This document shows, one piece after another, positions 24,615 to 37,582 of a stretch of 64,000 nt of DNA. Within the stretch, counting starts at the first letter, position 1, and every line of letters begins with the position of its first letter. The position numbers and the translations under genes are program-made. The notes below the pieces were generated by a model. It worked only from the letters and a program-made list of their open reading frames with translations. It was not told where the DNA came from and did not search any database. Where the stretch lies: positions 186,057,494 to 186,121,493 of the forward strand of contig NC_081415.1 of NCBI RefSeq assembly GCF_030272615.1, in the 5' to 3' direction. This DNA comes from Cryptomeria japonica (lineage: Eukaryota > Streptophyta > Pinopsida > Cupressales > Cupressaceae).

Positions 24615-25135
24615 TCATAGGAAAAAGATAGAAGAAACAAAATAACAAGTGGGACATATATTTACATGATTATCCTAGCAACAAAGAGGAGATAAAAAAG
24701 TTTGTGTTAGAGAAATTTAGGAATGCCATGTGGACAAAGCAGCTAGGCGGGAAAAATGTGTACTAATTAAATAATTCAATCCTACTTAGGAGGATGGTGA
24801 AAAAGTTTACTTGATATTTGTGATTAATGGAAAGACCAAAATTCTAATTGTACAGTTAAGGACTGGATCTCATGATTTGAGATGTGATATGGGTACATGG
24901 AAGATGCCCAAAGAAGATTGGGAAAAAAAGGATGTGCATTTTTTGTAGCAAGTGAGTTGTATTTAATCAAGGAGTGTGCAATGTATGAAGATATTCATAG
25001 CTAGTTTGATAATGAATTAAAGGTAGATAGTTTTAATGAGCTTTTTGAAGAGACGAGGCTTCACAAAACAACAAGTCTCTTACTCAAGATTCATAAGAGA
25101 AGGACCAACATGGAAAAGATCTTGAAATCGGGATA
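24615..25135 (+). pseudogene. LINE ORF2 C-terminal fragment
   Basis: Stop-interrupted reading frames give RTGSHDLRCDMGTWKMPK, then DWEKK, a Cys-rich block near 24,940 and, after LIKECAMYEDIH, a segment ending TTSLLLKIHKRRTN. The pattern (basic block, Cys-rich stretch, then a short helix ending in a basic cluster) matches the C-terminal tail of plant LINE ORF2 proteins. There are several frame changes. No RT domain remains on this fragment. Confidence 0.45.
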
Positions 25136-26310
25136 ATTTGGCACATCTTGGTCCCTTAGACCATTGGGTCTCATGGAAATGATTAAAATTATTTCATTCA
25201 TTCATTCTTTTTAGGGAGCTTCCACCTTTGTATTTCTATCGTATTTTCTCCATCGTGCAAGACAAAAATATATACACGTGCCAAAAGCTCCAAGGTGATT
25301 CCATATTTTTCTCTCTTTGCTATGAATGGTTATTATTATTTTGCAGGATATACAACTGACTAGGTGGTCGTTTTTGTGTACAATTGTGTCATATTACAAT
25401 TAATAGCCTCCTCAAAGTGACGGTCTCTTTCAGAGTAGTTTCATCTGAATTTCGTAGAGTGACAAAATTAGGGTAAAATTCCCTAAACTCATTTGAAAGG
25501 GAATACCTATTGAATAAATTCTCATTGATCAACTTCCAAATTTATTTTATCATGTGTCCTCTTATTTATTAAGACATAAATGGTAGTCCATAGTAATTTT
25601 ATGGTTTCTTAAAATATTATTTAGTTTAATATAAAAAATTAGTTACCCTAATAAAATTTAACTTGTATTCAAATTTAAATTGCTTCTTTCACATTTTAGC
25701 TATTTCTTTCAAGATTTTCGTATTATAAGGTCTATCTTTATACATTCTTTTTATTATTAATATATTTAATTTTTTGACTAAAAAAATTACTAATAAAATA
25801 GGATAAATATTTATCATTTTTGGTCTAAAGGATAAATTAAATTGCTATGGATTGTGTAACAATTGAAGTGAATGATGTCTAAGTAGAATAAAATATTATA
25901 TAAAATAGTAAAGAGATTAAGCTAAGAAAAGAAGCACCATCCAAAAACAAGTCAAACGTGAAATAGTAAACAATAAACAAACTCACTTATCTCGTTTGCA
26001 CTAGCAAGATATGGCGATATTGTGGGTTCCTTCATATTCATTATTGATCCTCTATCATGGTGTTCATAGCACTATAGGGGCTCAAATAACTAACGATGGA
26101 AGGAATATATTCATTTGAAAGAGCTTACTCACGTCAAATAACTTTTAATAATGAAAGTGTTGCAATTTAGTTGCTAAGAATAATCATATGCTCCTCGATT
26201 ATACTATCCATCAAGATTTAAATCCCTCGAAAGTATGATTGGGCTAGGTTTGACCTTAAGATACTTTAAGCCCCTACTTGCTAGTTTAGGCAAATTCTAG
26301 CTTTTGCAAA
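25136..26310. other. AT-rich intergenic DNA containing two repeat families
   Basis: No gene is seen. A short module with CGTGCAAGAC and GTGATTCCATATTTTTCTC lies at about 25,250-25,320 and recurs at 29,870-30,190. The segment about 25,500-26,235 is homologous to 42,430-44,400 (see separate entry). The remainder is AT-rich. Confidence 0.6.
25500..26235 (+). repeat. Dispersed repeat R1, uninterrupted copy
   Basis: It shares long similar blocks with 42,430-44,400: CAAATTTATTTTATCAT, ATTCTTTTTATTATTAATAT, GATAAATATTTATCATTTT, TGAAGTGAATGATGT and GGCTCAAATAACTAA, in the same order and orientation. The copy at 42,430 is longer because a LINE fragment and a MITE have inserted in it. The nature of R1 itself is unknown; no coding motif is seen. 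Confidence 0.75.
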
Positions 26311-28975
26311 GAGGAGGACACTATCAATGGATGGCGGCCAATTGCCCTCCTTAATACTTCATACAAAATTATAGCTAAGGCTCTTGTGCAAATAATTAAA
26401 TGCATTTGTAAAATGATTGTATCCAAAGAAAAGTAGTTTCTTGGGAGGAAGATTTATCTTAGACAATTTGGTTCTTGCATGGGAAATAACTAAATCCCAA
26501 CAATCTGCTTAAGATAAACTAATTATTAAGCTTGAATTTGACAAAGCTTATAAACATTTCTACTGGCCATTCATCCTTAAAATGCTTAAATGGATTGGAT
26601 TTGGACCTAAATTATGTGAACAAATCTATATGTTATTCATGGATGCATCTGCTAGAGTTGTTGTCAATGGTGTGCTCTCTCCTTCATTTCCCTTGCAAAA
26701 TTCCATTCGACAAGTTTGTCACCTTGCTCCTTATTTGTATGTCCTTATGACTGATGCACTTGGTTATATGTTTCAACACACTCTATCAAATAGACTTATT
26801 CAAGGAATATCTCTTCCAAACAATGTTACAACTCTAAATTCTCATTTTGCGGATGACAGTATGTTATTCATTCAAAATTATACAGATGAAGTGACTAATA
26901 TGTTTGACATATTAGATCTTTCTATTACTATTTTAGGCTCTAAGTTGGCCATGCATAAGATTGAATTCATAATGACTCATCCCAACCCTCAACCACCTTG
27001 AATTTCTAGTTAATAGCGTGAGGTGAAGCATGTCACTATAACAAGATACCTTGGTATCCCATTTGGTATAGGTGTTTCACTTAACGAGATGTGGAATTGA
27101 TTCTTGCATAAACTAAAAAATCAACTTCAACAAGTTCCTTTCCATGGCCCATAGAATCCAAGTCGCCAACGAAAATCCTTTTAGCTAGTCATGTCTATAT
27201 CTCTTCTTGTTGGCTGCCCTGTAAAACCTGCTACAATTACTTGACTCAACTTATTAGAAGTTTCCTTTGGGACAAATGGAGAAATACCAAAGGTATTTCG
27301 GCTACTTCGTGGACTCATTGCATCAAACCAAAAGATAAAGGTGGTTTAGGAATTATAGACCCCTATACCCAGGGCATTTGCCTCACTACGAAATGGACTA
27401 TGAGAGCTTTGGATGGAGACGCTCCTTGGAAACACCTTGGAGACGTTCCTTGGAAACTACTATTGGATGATCTTAAAATTTTCTTAGCTAGAAAGATAAG
27501 CTTCTTCTTGCACCTTATTTTAAAACATATGGTTCAACACCTGTCAACTCCATTTGGAGAGCTTGGCAAACTAGATCCAAAAAATTAAATTATTATGCTT
27601 AGACCTTGAGTCATGGATTGAGTTTTACCTCTTCTTCCATTTGATGGAACTAGTTGGTTCAAGAAAACAATAGCCCTCTAGCTACTATTAAAAACCTCAA
27701 AGGTAGAGACTTCTTTAAAAAGGGCATTCAAGTTTTTTGAGACTTATGAGATCCTCTAAATTTTGATTAGAAAACATGGCAACAAATCAAAACACGGATC
27801 AATCTTTTTGTAGTATACATGACCCCTATCCAAAAAATACAATAGCTTGTTAGGCCTGAGTTGTGGTGTCTTGTGTCATTACCATGTCACGATAACTTTA
27901 TTAAAGATTGAAAATGGCCTAGCAATTAGAAATTCCAAAGTTTCTCTCTCAAAACTATCTATAAGATACTCCTTCCTTCCATTCCCTTATCCCACCAACT
28001 CAATCTCAAGTGGCATTACAAGCTTAATAGATCAAGATTGAACAAGTTAAGCTCACTCATTTGAAAATCTAAACTTGATGTGCAAGCCTAGTTGATAGCA
28101 TGGAAAATTATTCATGTCAAACTCCCTATTAGTGATCTACTATCTTTTATCAGTCCCCCTCATTCTTGTCCCTTCTGCTCTGAAAAAAGAAACTATCAAG
28201 CATGCATTTTGGCTCTACTCTCATGCTCAAAACCTATGGGGCCTACTCTTCTCCACTTTCCCTAGGCTATTTCCTCAAGCTTGGACTTGGAAATATACTT
28301 TGCTTGGTCTCTACTCCACTCACAATATTATTACTCAAACGACACATTATTCTTAAGCACATTTGGAGATTCAAGTGCATGGATGCCTTTTCACATACTT
28401 TGTACCCCCTTCAAATCAAGTAATTGATTATTTTTATGGATTTTTCTCCACAAATCCTTACTCTTCAAACTACATTTCAAGTTAATGCAGAGCTCAAAAG
28501 GACACTTGAGGACCTGCAAGTTCAACTTAATAATTTTGAGGCAAAGTTTAAAATTCAAGGCATTTAGACAGGTGATATGAGGACTTAGATCGGAGAGATT
28601 GGAGATCATTGTACTATGTTGTAACTGGCTACTTTGCTTGTTGTATTAGACCTTTGTTCCAGATGTCATGGAATACTTTGTAGTCATTTTGATTGTTCTA
28701 GAGAAGTATAATCAACATATTTATGTTGTCAGTATTGAACTCCATACAAGGTCTGAAATACTTGATCCATTTTCTTGTTGCTGGGTAGCAGTTAACATTG
28801 CTTGTTTCAATCGCTTCTTGTTGATGGGCAACATTTCTCACTATTGGGCAACATTCTGAATAGATTTGTATGACTACTTTCTCCTTTCTTGTGTAAAACA
28901 CTATGATTTTGTAATTGAATTTTCTTTTTCCAATAAAAAAATAAATGGTAATGATTTATCGAAAAAAAAAAACAC
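26311..28975 (+). pseudogene. LINE remnant: reverse transcriptase to 3' end with A-rich tail
   Basis: Non-LTR retrotransposon. Broken frames give RT blocks in order: WRPIALLNTSYKIIAKALV-like text at 26,330-26,390, FLGGRFILDNLVLAWE near 26,440, LEFDKAYKHFYW near 26,530, then VVVNGVLSPSFPLQNSIRQV. The catalytic FADDSMLF box is at 26,843-26,870 (normally FADD). A connecting block at 27,241-27,400 (IRSFLWDKWRNTKG; KPKDKGGLGIIDP) and a zinc-knuckle-like region near 28,155-28,300 (CPFC, then HAFWLYSHAQNLW) follow. The copy ends in A-rich sequence at 28,936-28,975. The 5' half, including the endonuclease, is absent. Many stops and indels show it is old. Confidence 0.85.
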
Positions 28976-29864
28976 AAAGCTTAGAAAAAGCATGTAAGAT
29001 GATCTATTGCATCATCATCTTATAGTTTTTTTCATTCATGAATTTTTTTTTTGGATAACAATTATTATAATTTTTAAAAATTTGTAAAGGTTTATATTTG
29101 ACATGTAATAATAATATATTGTTATTATTTACTTACATTGAACATGTTACCTTTATGAGACCGAGCAGCTCAACTTAGTGATCAATGACAAAAAGTTTAA
29201 AAAGCATGCAAGATGATATAATGTGTCGCCATCTTACACATGAATTTTTTTCTCAATCATCAATTTTTTTATTTTTGCGTAATAGGTTTTTTCAAAAGGA
29301 TGAGCACAAATTTGATTAGCAAGAGAAAAATGGCAATGAGATTTTGTCTTTATTTTGCTTCTTGCATGCAACCTTGTTGTAAGTAGGAATCTAAGCACAA
29401 AACACATATGAACAAAACACATATGAGCTTTGGTAGTTTGTCTCTCCTCAAAATTACATTCTTTTAGAAACCACAATGCACTACTAATTACCACCCTTGA
29501 ATATGCTCCACCAACACCCTTTTCACTTTAATGCCTAATTTAACCAAATAACTAAGCATCCACAACCAGCAAACTCCAAAACTTCCACTATCTAATTATT
29601 TTCACCCAACCATGACAAATTTTATTTATGATTAATATTTATTTTAGATATAAAGTTCATATTATAATTAGATCTATTAAAATATTATATATTTTGTTGT
29701 TGATGGAATAGTGTAGGTACCCTTTTTCCTACCTAATACAAAACATAGAAGTGACGTATCGTCAAATCATCAGATAGCGTTAGTATCACGCAAACCTTAT
29801 AATGACGGTCGTCCAGGTCAAAATTCCTACCTAATTGAAATTACTCCAAAAGGACTTTAAAACG

Positions 29865-30195
29865 TTCTCCACCGTGCAAGACTTAAATATGTTACGTAGA
29901 CCGCCAAAATTTCTACGTGATTCCATATTTTTCTCTCCTTTCTTGCATTTTCTTCATCATGCAAGACAAAAATTTATACGCTGTCTGGGTGATTACATAT
30001 TTTTCTCAGGCTATGACGACTAACAATTAAAATTGAAAGGATGTGTCTACCGTGCAATTGTGTCATATTTGAAGTGACGCTTCTTTTTCGAGGCAATTTC
30101 CATATTTGAAGTGACATTTTCTTGTGTTCTCCAGCGTGCAAGACTAAAATATTTGAATTTAGTTGTCCAGTTGATTCCATTTTTTTCTGTATCCT
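29865..30195 (+). repeat. Short module with CGTGCAAGAC, three partial copies
   Basis: A module of about 80 bp (TTCTCCACCGTGCAAGAC, then A-rich sequence, then GTGATTCCATATTTTTCTC) occurs near 29,870, 29,955 and 30,130, with a further copy at about 25,250-25,320. Copies are degenerate, in one orientation, and not coding. Confidence 0.6.
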
Positions 30196-32107
30196 TTTTT
30201 TTTTATATGTAGGTAATCAATGTGGTAAAAAATGTCAAGTTGTAATATTTTTTCTTTTTGATACTTAATGTAGTCAAGATGAGAAATATTTTATATTAAA
30301 TTGACTTCTATAAATTAATTCATAGGCTTATGATAGCCAAAGTTATGGCAAAATAAGAATTTCATATAGGTCTTTTAGATGTAGTCCTAAAAATTGATCC
30401 AAGAAATAGTCATATGTATATTTAATTATGTTCACGGATTATTGGAAAACAAAATTATAAACCCTAACAAACTCAACATTGTATATAATTTCCTTTCCAT
30501 TGAAATCACTAAATGCAAATATGCAACTATATCTAATGAATAAGCAATTCATATGTTTTCTTTAAAACTCTAAATATCATATATGAACTCATCAATTTTG
30601 TAGCATAAATACAATAATACACCAAAGTGTACATATAAGTGAATCACAATAACTTCATTCAGCAACCCTCATAAAGCAAGAAGATATTGAGTGAATAAGA
30701 CAAATAAGAAGGTATAGAAGCATACCAAAATTTACTTAAAACCTTTTGAACAAGCTAGACAAGGAAATTTTCAATTCTCTTTAGATATTTCTTAAAGAGA
30801 AGAAAAAAAAATGAATAGATCAACATAAATTGTGGTCAAGAATATGTAACAAAATATCGAATCAATACAAGCAAGGGTTGGACCAAAAGAACACTTATGA
30901 GGATGTTCTTATTATTCTACTAGGCACTTAATTAGTTTTTTAGTATTTTGTATCACACTTCATTGTGATTAGCATGTGTTACTTAAACATTGTGTGAGAT
31001 AATTGGATTGAATTTATTATGATTTTAGTCATCTTCTACTCCATCAATTGATAGATAATGTTGCAAGTGTGACTCTATATTTTGGGTCATAAGAATATTT
31101 TTCCAATAAATTAAATGTTCACTATACAATTCACAAAAAGTATATTTAGACAACTAAAATTGACACAGCATCATTCCAACTCATCTATTGTCATTTTACT
31201 TCTAATTAATCATTTGTATTTTGATTAGTTAGTTTATTTTCTTTCTAAAATTAATTAAATCATAAAATTTATTATTATTGATTCTTATTTCTAGTGTTTA
31301 CTCCACATAATTTTTCTATAAGCTCCCTTAGGTAAATAAATCTCTATCTCACCCCCATCTAAAAATTCAATAAACACTAGAATATTTAATTAACTAAACA
31401 CCTAAGAAAAATTAATTAATATCCCTAATCATTCGTGCATGCCTAATAATAAATATTCAAATATTTATGTTCTCAATTTCTCAAGTAGGTGCATATGTCA
31501 TATCACTTGTACACTTACAATACTTAAGGCATAGGAGTTATTCTCGCATCCCTAAAAAAAAATACTTTTTAGATCCTTACCATCCACTCTATCCAAGACA
31601 CATGCCACTCACCCTTGATTCCCCCTGAATCATGGAGAGACATTGAGTTCCTCAATTACAAGCATGAAACTTGTTCTCTTATTATGCTCCCAATCCTCTC
31701 AAGCCATGAGAACCTTTGGTCTCTCCAACTAATCTAGGCCCTCTATTTTCTCACACAAAAATCTATAAATTTGTTGCAAACCAATCCATTTGATCGAAAT
31801 TCTTAGACATTACACATTGTTGTATTGTCATTATGATAATTTAATATTATAGTCTACCCAATTTATATCCTTGGATATGAATATCATAGCTCGGTGCATT
31901 GATGAGGCATGGTGGAAAAAAATATTTTGTATCCTTTCATTATATTAATTTTCTTTTGTTGTGACTAAATTGTGTGTCCATGTGAGCTATATTGGTTAAC
32001 TTCATGCTTTGATTGTCTATGTATAGTCACATTTTTGTGTATATAGCATATATAATCTTAATCCTAAATATGCACAAATGGTTTAACATCAAAACTAATG
32101 GAATCTA

Positions 32108-32109
<2 letters not shown>

Positions 32110-32149
<40 letters not shown>
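32110..32149. repeat. (CA)n microsatellite
   Basis: About 20 uninterrupted CA dinucleotides in AT-rich DNA. Confidence 0.95.
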
Positions 32150-32152
<3 letters not shown>

Positions 32153-32836
32153 CATTTCTTATCTTTGATCATAATTGGACACACTAATATGTGCCCCAAT
32201 ATTCAATATCTTGGTGATAAATCTCCCCTCTAGTTGACATCACATGTTGTTGGTAAGTGAATTCATTATCTCATTTACACTCATCATGGATGTAAAAACT
32301 ACAATCATGAGCTTGATTTCTTTTATTACACGGTATTTTTATTTAAAGCTTCAGTATTATTTCTTTTGAATGAGTCTTTCAATGACATAATCTACACTTG
32401 CTCTAGCCTACAAAATTTTATAGTTTTCCATAGACGTAGCTAATAGAGATAACATGTAACCAATAAATAGAATCTAAACTTGTTATTTGACTCCTAAATG
32501 GATGATATGATGATGTTCCTATGGTTTGTTTAAATATCCTTCAATTTTGTCTCATCTATGCATTTTCAAGGCAAGAAGTGTCATGTTAGTAGAGGTGGTA
32601 AGTTGTGTTTAGTGTTTTGACAAGTTGAAGTTGTGAATACAATCATTTTCCTTCAAGCAATTATTGAATTTAAAACTTCCCTATGAATCAATTATATACT
32701 ACATGTTTCTAATTTGAGTTGCGAACGGAATTTGATCTCCATTGAAGTTCATTGTGATTTTAGGATAGCAAGTAGAATCTCAAAATTTTAGTGCATCACC
32801 TCCTAGGGCTAGTAGTTTTCAATTCAAAAGCAATCT

Positions 32837-34262
32837 TTCTATCGTTTTCTCTTGTCAAGTGCAGTAATTTTAGGAGGTTTTCCAAGGGAAGTATCCCATA
32901 ATAGGGAGGTTGATCCTCGTTCTAGGTCACTCATGCCTTGAGAAACTCCCCATGTTGTGCAAGAATACTGAGTTTTATATCTTAGAATTTGGGCACAATC
33001 CTTAGTAACAACAACTTTTGGCACACTAAGTGGGATAGTTTGGATTGTTTCAGTCCAAGGATTTTCCATACATTGTTGATATTGGTATTTATATCAATAA
33101 TATCTTCCTTTTGAGGCAATATCTTCACATGCCTAGTGACTCTGAGTTCAAATCTATTGGTTCAATATTCCAAGTGCTGGTATGTTTCAAAGAAAATCTA
33201 TTTTATTTTGATTTTCTGGCTCTTTGAATGAATAAATATGTGTATACTTCATAAGAGTTTGTCTTATCAAACCCTATTTCATGACAGTGATATTCCTACA
33301 CCTTATTATCTATATTAGACCCAAAACACTACTAGTTTTATCCCAAACAAACTTTCTACAACAAGCTATTAGCATATTCAATATGCTTGCCACCCACCCA
33401 TCCCTGCTCAAACCCCTTGGGAACTTGAATATAATTGTACTTATCAAGGGAATTTGATTTGGAATGGAATGAGTGGGCTTATCAAGCCTATCATCATGAG
33501 AAAGATTTAGAGGATCAAATGAAGCAGTATGAAGAATATCTTGTAATGAGATAAAAACCAAGGAGAAGTAGATGAAGGTTTTTCTTGCTCAATTTTAGAG
33601 GTTGGAGACTTAATCGGCTCTTTCAATTCCTATCCTCAAACAAGCTCCCTCAACTACAATAGGTCATCTTATCAAAGAAGAGCTTCGTAAGTACAAATTT
33701 AAATGTTTTAGGCAAGCTAAGCATATTCAACCTTCAAGTGAGTCTTCTAAAGTTGAAATCCCAAGTTTTAGAAGCTTTTAATGCATGCAAGATGTTATAT
33801 GTATGTAGAAAACTAGGTCATCATTCCCCAAGAGAAACCCTTTAAAGAGATGTCTCCACCTCAAGGAATCCCCAAATCTTATCAAAGTCCTTTTGTAAAT
33901 CAACTTTCATGCCATATCATCATCTGCCTTTGTCCAAGAGGTCCTATTATATATCAAAAGAGCTATTTTGTTGAACAAAAGAGAGACTTTTTTGAGGTAG
34001 AAACAAATTTATCTTTTGTCAATACACCTGCAAATGATGTAGAAATAGAAAAATAAAATTTATTGCAATAAAATGATATGTATAATGATATAGAACAATA
34101 GGTTAAAGAGCAAGGAAAAAGTGTTGATAACAAGTTTTTGATTGTTTTGTTTAATGAGTTACCTAGTTATATGGAGCAAGATGATGAAATAATGCTTGTT
34201 TTGTTTAATGAGCTACCTTTGTATGTTATTGATGAAGAAGAAGATACATCTATAATAACTCA
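32837..34262 (+). other. Possible decayed gypsy-type element (PBS and gag-like pieces)
   Basis: At about 33,016-33,035, TTTTGGCACACTAAGTGGGA resembles the PBS-region text of plant gypsy elements. Downstream, short open stretches such as FDLEWNEWAYQAYHHEKD (near 33,450) and a stop-interrupted acidic region at 34,120-34,262 with the repeated text VLFNELP look like remnants of a gag-type protein. No RT, integrase or LTR pair was recognised, so the call is weak. Confidence 0.3.
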
Positions 34263-34339
34263 ATAATGATTTTGAAACATCATCAGAATACAAATTATGT
34301 TGACCTCGAGGTATTGATTCATCAATATTATGTTTTCTC

Positions 34340-35356
34340 TATCTTTGTCTCCCCCCTCTCTCTCTCTCCATCTCTCTTTCTCTCATTTATCTCTTGTCTC
34401 TCCCTCTTAATCTCTATCTCCCTATCTCACTCTCCTCCTCTATTAGGTACATTTGGAGCTGCTCGTATCCTTCCTAAGTTCCCCTACTTTGAATCCTGAG
34501 CCCCTACCATCTATAGACGCTAATCAAAATGCGACCCCAACTAGAATGGTAGGGGATGAGCTCGAATTCACTCACCAATTCATCTACCATACCATTAATG
34601 TACACCTGCTAGAGTAACGCGAATCAATTCCTTCAAGTCCCTACTATTCTCAAGGAATCAACTCTTTACAAGGCCTATAGAATGGTAGTAATTAATCAGC
34701 TTGCTAGCCCTTTAGAATAGTAGGGGGGGCCCAGTCAATTAATTAACCTGCTAGAATCAAATTGTAGGGACTCGGCTTGCACACATGTCATTGCTAGCCC
34801 CCCAGTCAACACTCATGTCGTTGTGAGACTAGATTCAAGTAATGGCATCAACCTGATAGAATAACGAGGGACTATAGTTGGGTGGGAATTGTAGCGGAAC
34901 CTTATGAAAGCAGGCTGATTAATGGCACTGATTCCCACCCACTCGATATAGGTAAGGGATAGAGAGAGTGAGAGAGTGAGAGATGGGGAAAGATAGAGTG
35001 GGGGGATATAAAGAGGGATAGAGAGAAGGGAGATAAACATAGAGGAGGGAGAGGGAATTATAGCCCAATATATAGAGAGGGAGATAGAGGTAGAGAAAGA
35101 TATGGATGGAAAGAGATAAAAATGGAGGGGAGTGAGAGGGAGATATAATAGATAGAGGGGGGAAAGAGTGATATAGATAGAGGGGGATATAGAGAGATAG
35201 AGAGGGATATGGAGAGGAATTTTGAGTAGGAGAGATGGAGTGAATAAGCGAGAGATAGTGAGATAGAGGTAGAGAGATATGGATAGAAAGAGATAGAGAG
35301 ATAGAGGGAGGGAGGGAGAGAGACTTAAGAGAGAAAGAATGGGAGAGAGAGGGAGG
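34340..35356. repeat. CT-rich and GA-rich simple-sequence blocks in opposite orientation
   Basis: 34,340-34,445 is CT-rich and 34,950-35,356 is GA-rich, with about 500 bp of mixed sequence between. Long Ser/Leu/Pro ORFs read from these blocks are low-complexity artefacts. The end of the GA block (35,317-35,352) is repeated in inverted orientation at 37,586-37,624. Confidence 0.8.
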
Positions 35357-36235
35357 CATATTCAAGGGAAGTGTTGAGTATGATGGCATTCTGGCAATCC
35401 TCATCTTCACAATTAGTCTCATTGCAAGAGTAATTAATTTTTGGAAGGTCGACATAGAGCAGGGTTGTGATCATTTGCAAAGAGGTAAATGGTGTCGGAG
35501 AAACTCTTCAGTATGATTATTAAAAGTTGCATCCATAAAGAGGGATTTCTTTTGTAAAAACTACAAAAATTTTCTTATCTGTATAAGTAATCCCGATGAG
35601 ATCGCCTAAGGAGGAACAAGTATGTGGATCGGAGTAACTCATGCCGAGGGTGTTTCCTAAAGCATGAGTGGTGGGAAAAGGTGCGACTAAGTGGAAATCC
35701 ATCAGGACAAGTTATGGTGATGATATGATAGGAGGTCGGAGTCATCAGGATACCATACACTATCGGCAATGAGGAAAAAATATCATCTTGATACCCGATG
35801 GGGTTATCGATGGATCTCTTACCGATAACCGATGGAGTGATGTCTTCATAGCGGTGACATCGGGTTATTGGGAGGTCCCAATTTATGTTACCTTGATACC
35901 TGATGCACTAAATGGAGAAGGCAACTCTATCAGAGAGACTCTCTCTAATAAAGTGATACCAGGAAATAAGGGGAGTTAGACTCATTGGGATAACATACAT
36001 TGTCAGGGAGATGCATTTTGGGCAGAATGTCACAGAGGGCGGATCTATCGGGGAGACTATAAATATCAGAAGCAAGCAAAATATGCTATGCCAACGCCCG
36101 ATGAAGCAATCCATGAAAGTTACATCGATCAAAAAGAAAGTTAAATGTCATGGTACCATTGGATGAAGTATTAAGTGACTTCATTCCGAAGGCCGATGGA
36201 GTGACTGGAGGAATAAACCGAAGAAGGTTTCATCG
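35357..36235. other. Non-coding DNA rich in CGATG words
   Basis: No gene is visible. Words such as ACCGATGGAG, TATCGATGG and ACATCGGG recur through 35,590-36,240. The texture resembles the CGA-rich blocks at 47,533-48,620 and 53,160-54,046, although no long alignment was found by eye. Confidence 0.45.
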
Positions 36236-37547
36236 GAGAGAGACAAGATTCATGGAACATTATTTAGGCACATAGCATGTTGATGGAAGTTTCGACTAAC
36301 ATAGCGTGTTAGTCACTTTCGCTAATTCGTGGACTGCGTGGCTACCATTTACTTTTGCCCTGCGAAACAACAAATTCGACTAACATAGCGTGTTAGTAGC
36401 TTTCGCTGATTCGCGGGCTGCATGGCTGCCATTTCATTTTGGTGGACGTGTCTATTCTGGATTTACACACCAACAATAGACACAACCTTCCTTTTGCCCC
36501 ATGGAATAGCGAATTCAACAAACATAGTGTGTAAGTTCGCGAATCAGCAAAAGCAACTAACATGCTATGTTAGTCGAATTCACTATTTCATGGGGCAAAA
36601 GGAAATGGTGGCCACACAGTCCGTGAATCAGTGAAGGCAACTAACATGCTATGATAGTCAAATTCCCTATTTCATAGTCCAAAAGGAAATGGCAGCCACG
36701 GAGTCCGCGAATCAGTGAAATCGACTAACACGCTATGTTAGTCAAATTTGTTGTTTCGCAGGGCAAAAAGAAATGGCAGCCATGCAGTCCACGAATCAGC
36801 GAAAGTGACTAACATGCCATGTTTGTCGAATTCACCATTTTGCGGGGCAAAGGAAATGGCAGCCATGCAGCTCGTGAATCAATGAAAGCTACGAACATGC
36901 CATGTTAGTCAAATTCATCGTTTCGTAGGGAAAAAGGAAATGGCAGCCATGCAGTCCATGAATCAAAGAAAATGACTAACACGCCATGTTAGTCAAAATT
37001 GTCATTTCGCAGGGCAAAAGGAAATTGTGCCCATGCAATCCGCGAATCAGCAAAAGTGACTAACACGCTATGTTAGTCTAATTCGATGTTTCGCGGTCCA
37101 AAAGGAAATGGCAGTCACGCAGTCTGCGAATTAGCGAAATCGACTAACATGCCATGTTAGTCTAATTCACTATTTTGCAGGGCAAAAAGAAATGGCGGCC
37201 ATGCAGTCCATGAATTAGCGAAAGCGACTAACATGCCATGTTAGTCTAATTCACTATTTTGCAGGGCAAAAAGAAATGGCGGCCATGCAGTCGGTGAATT
37301 AGCGAAAGCGACTAACATGCCATGTTAGTTGAATTCACCATTTTGCGGGGTAAAATGAAATGGTGGTCACACAACCCATGAATTAGCGAAAGCTACTAAC
37401 ATGCTATGTTAGTCAAATTCGTTGTTTTGCGGGGGCAAAAGGAAATAGCGGCCAAGCATTCCACAAATCAACGAAAGCAACTAACACACTATGTTAGTCG
37501 AATCTTCCATCAACACGCTATGTGTCTAAACAATGTTCCATGAATCT

Positions 37548-37560
<13 letters not shown>
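36236..37560. mobile_element. Foldback-like element with 84-bp internal repeats
   Basis: The left end (AGATTCATGGAACATT, then GCATGTTGATGGAAG and CGACTAACATAGCGTG) is the inverted complement of the right end at 37,484-37,552. Inside, at least ten direct units of about 84 bp run from about 36,517 to 37,500, and about two units in opposite orientation lie at 36,290-36,450, giving a long imperfect inverted structure. Every unit carries a palindrome such as CTAACATGCCATGTTAG. There is no coding capacity. Target duplication could not be defined because both flanks are GA/CT simple sequence. It resembles foldback-type transposons; no transposase is present. Confidence 0.6.

Positions 37561-37582
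<22 letters not shown>

Larger units (their letters stand above)
28976..32836. other. AT-rich DNA without recognisable genes
   Basis: No coding motif, RNA gene or LTR border was found. It contains a repeated short module at 29,870-30,190 and a (CA)n tract at 32,110-32,149. Base composition is strongly AT-rich throughout. Confidence 0.6.

Noticed and set aside
34919-35455. 178-aa Ser/Pro/Leu ORF on the minus strand
   Set aside because: It is read from a GA/CT-rich low-complexity tract with no domain or codon structure.
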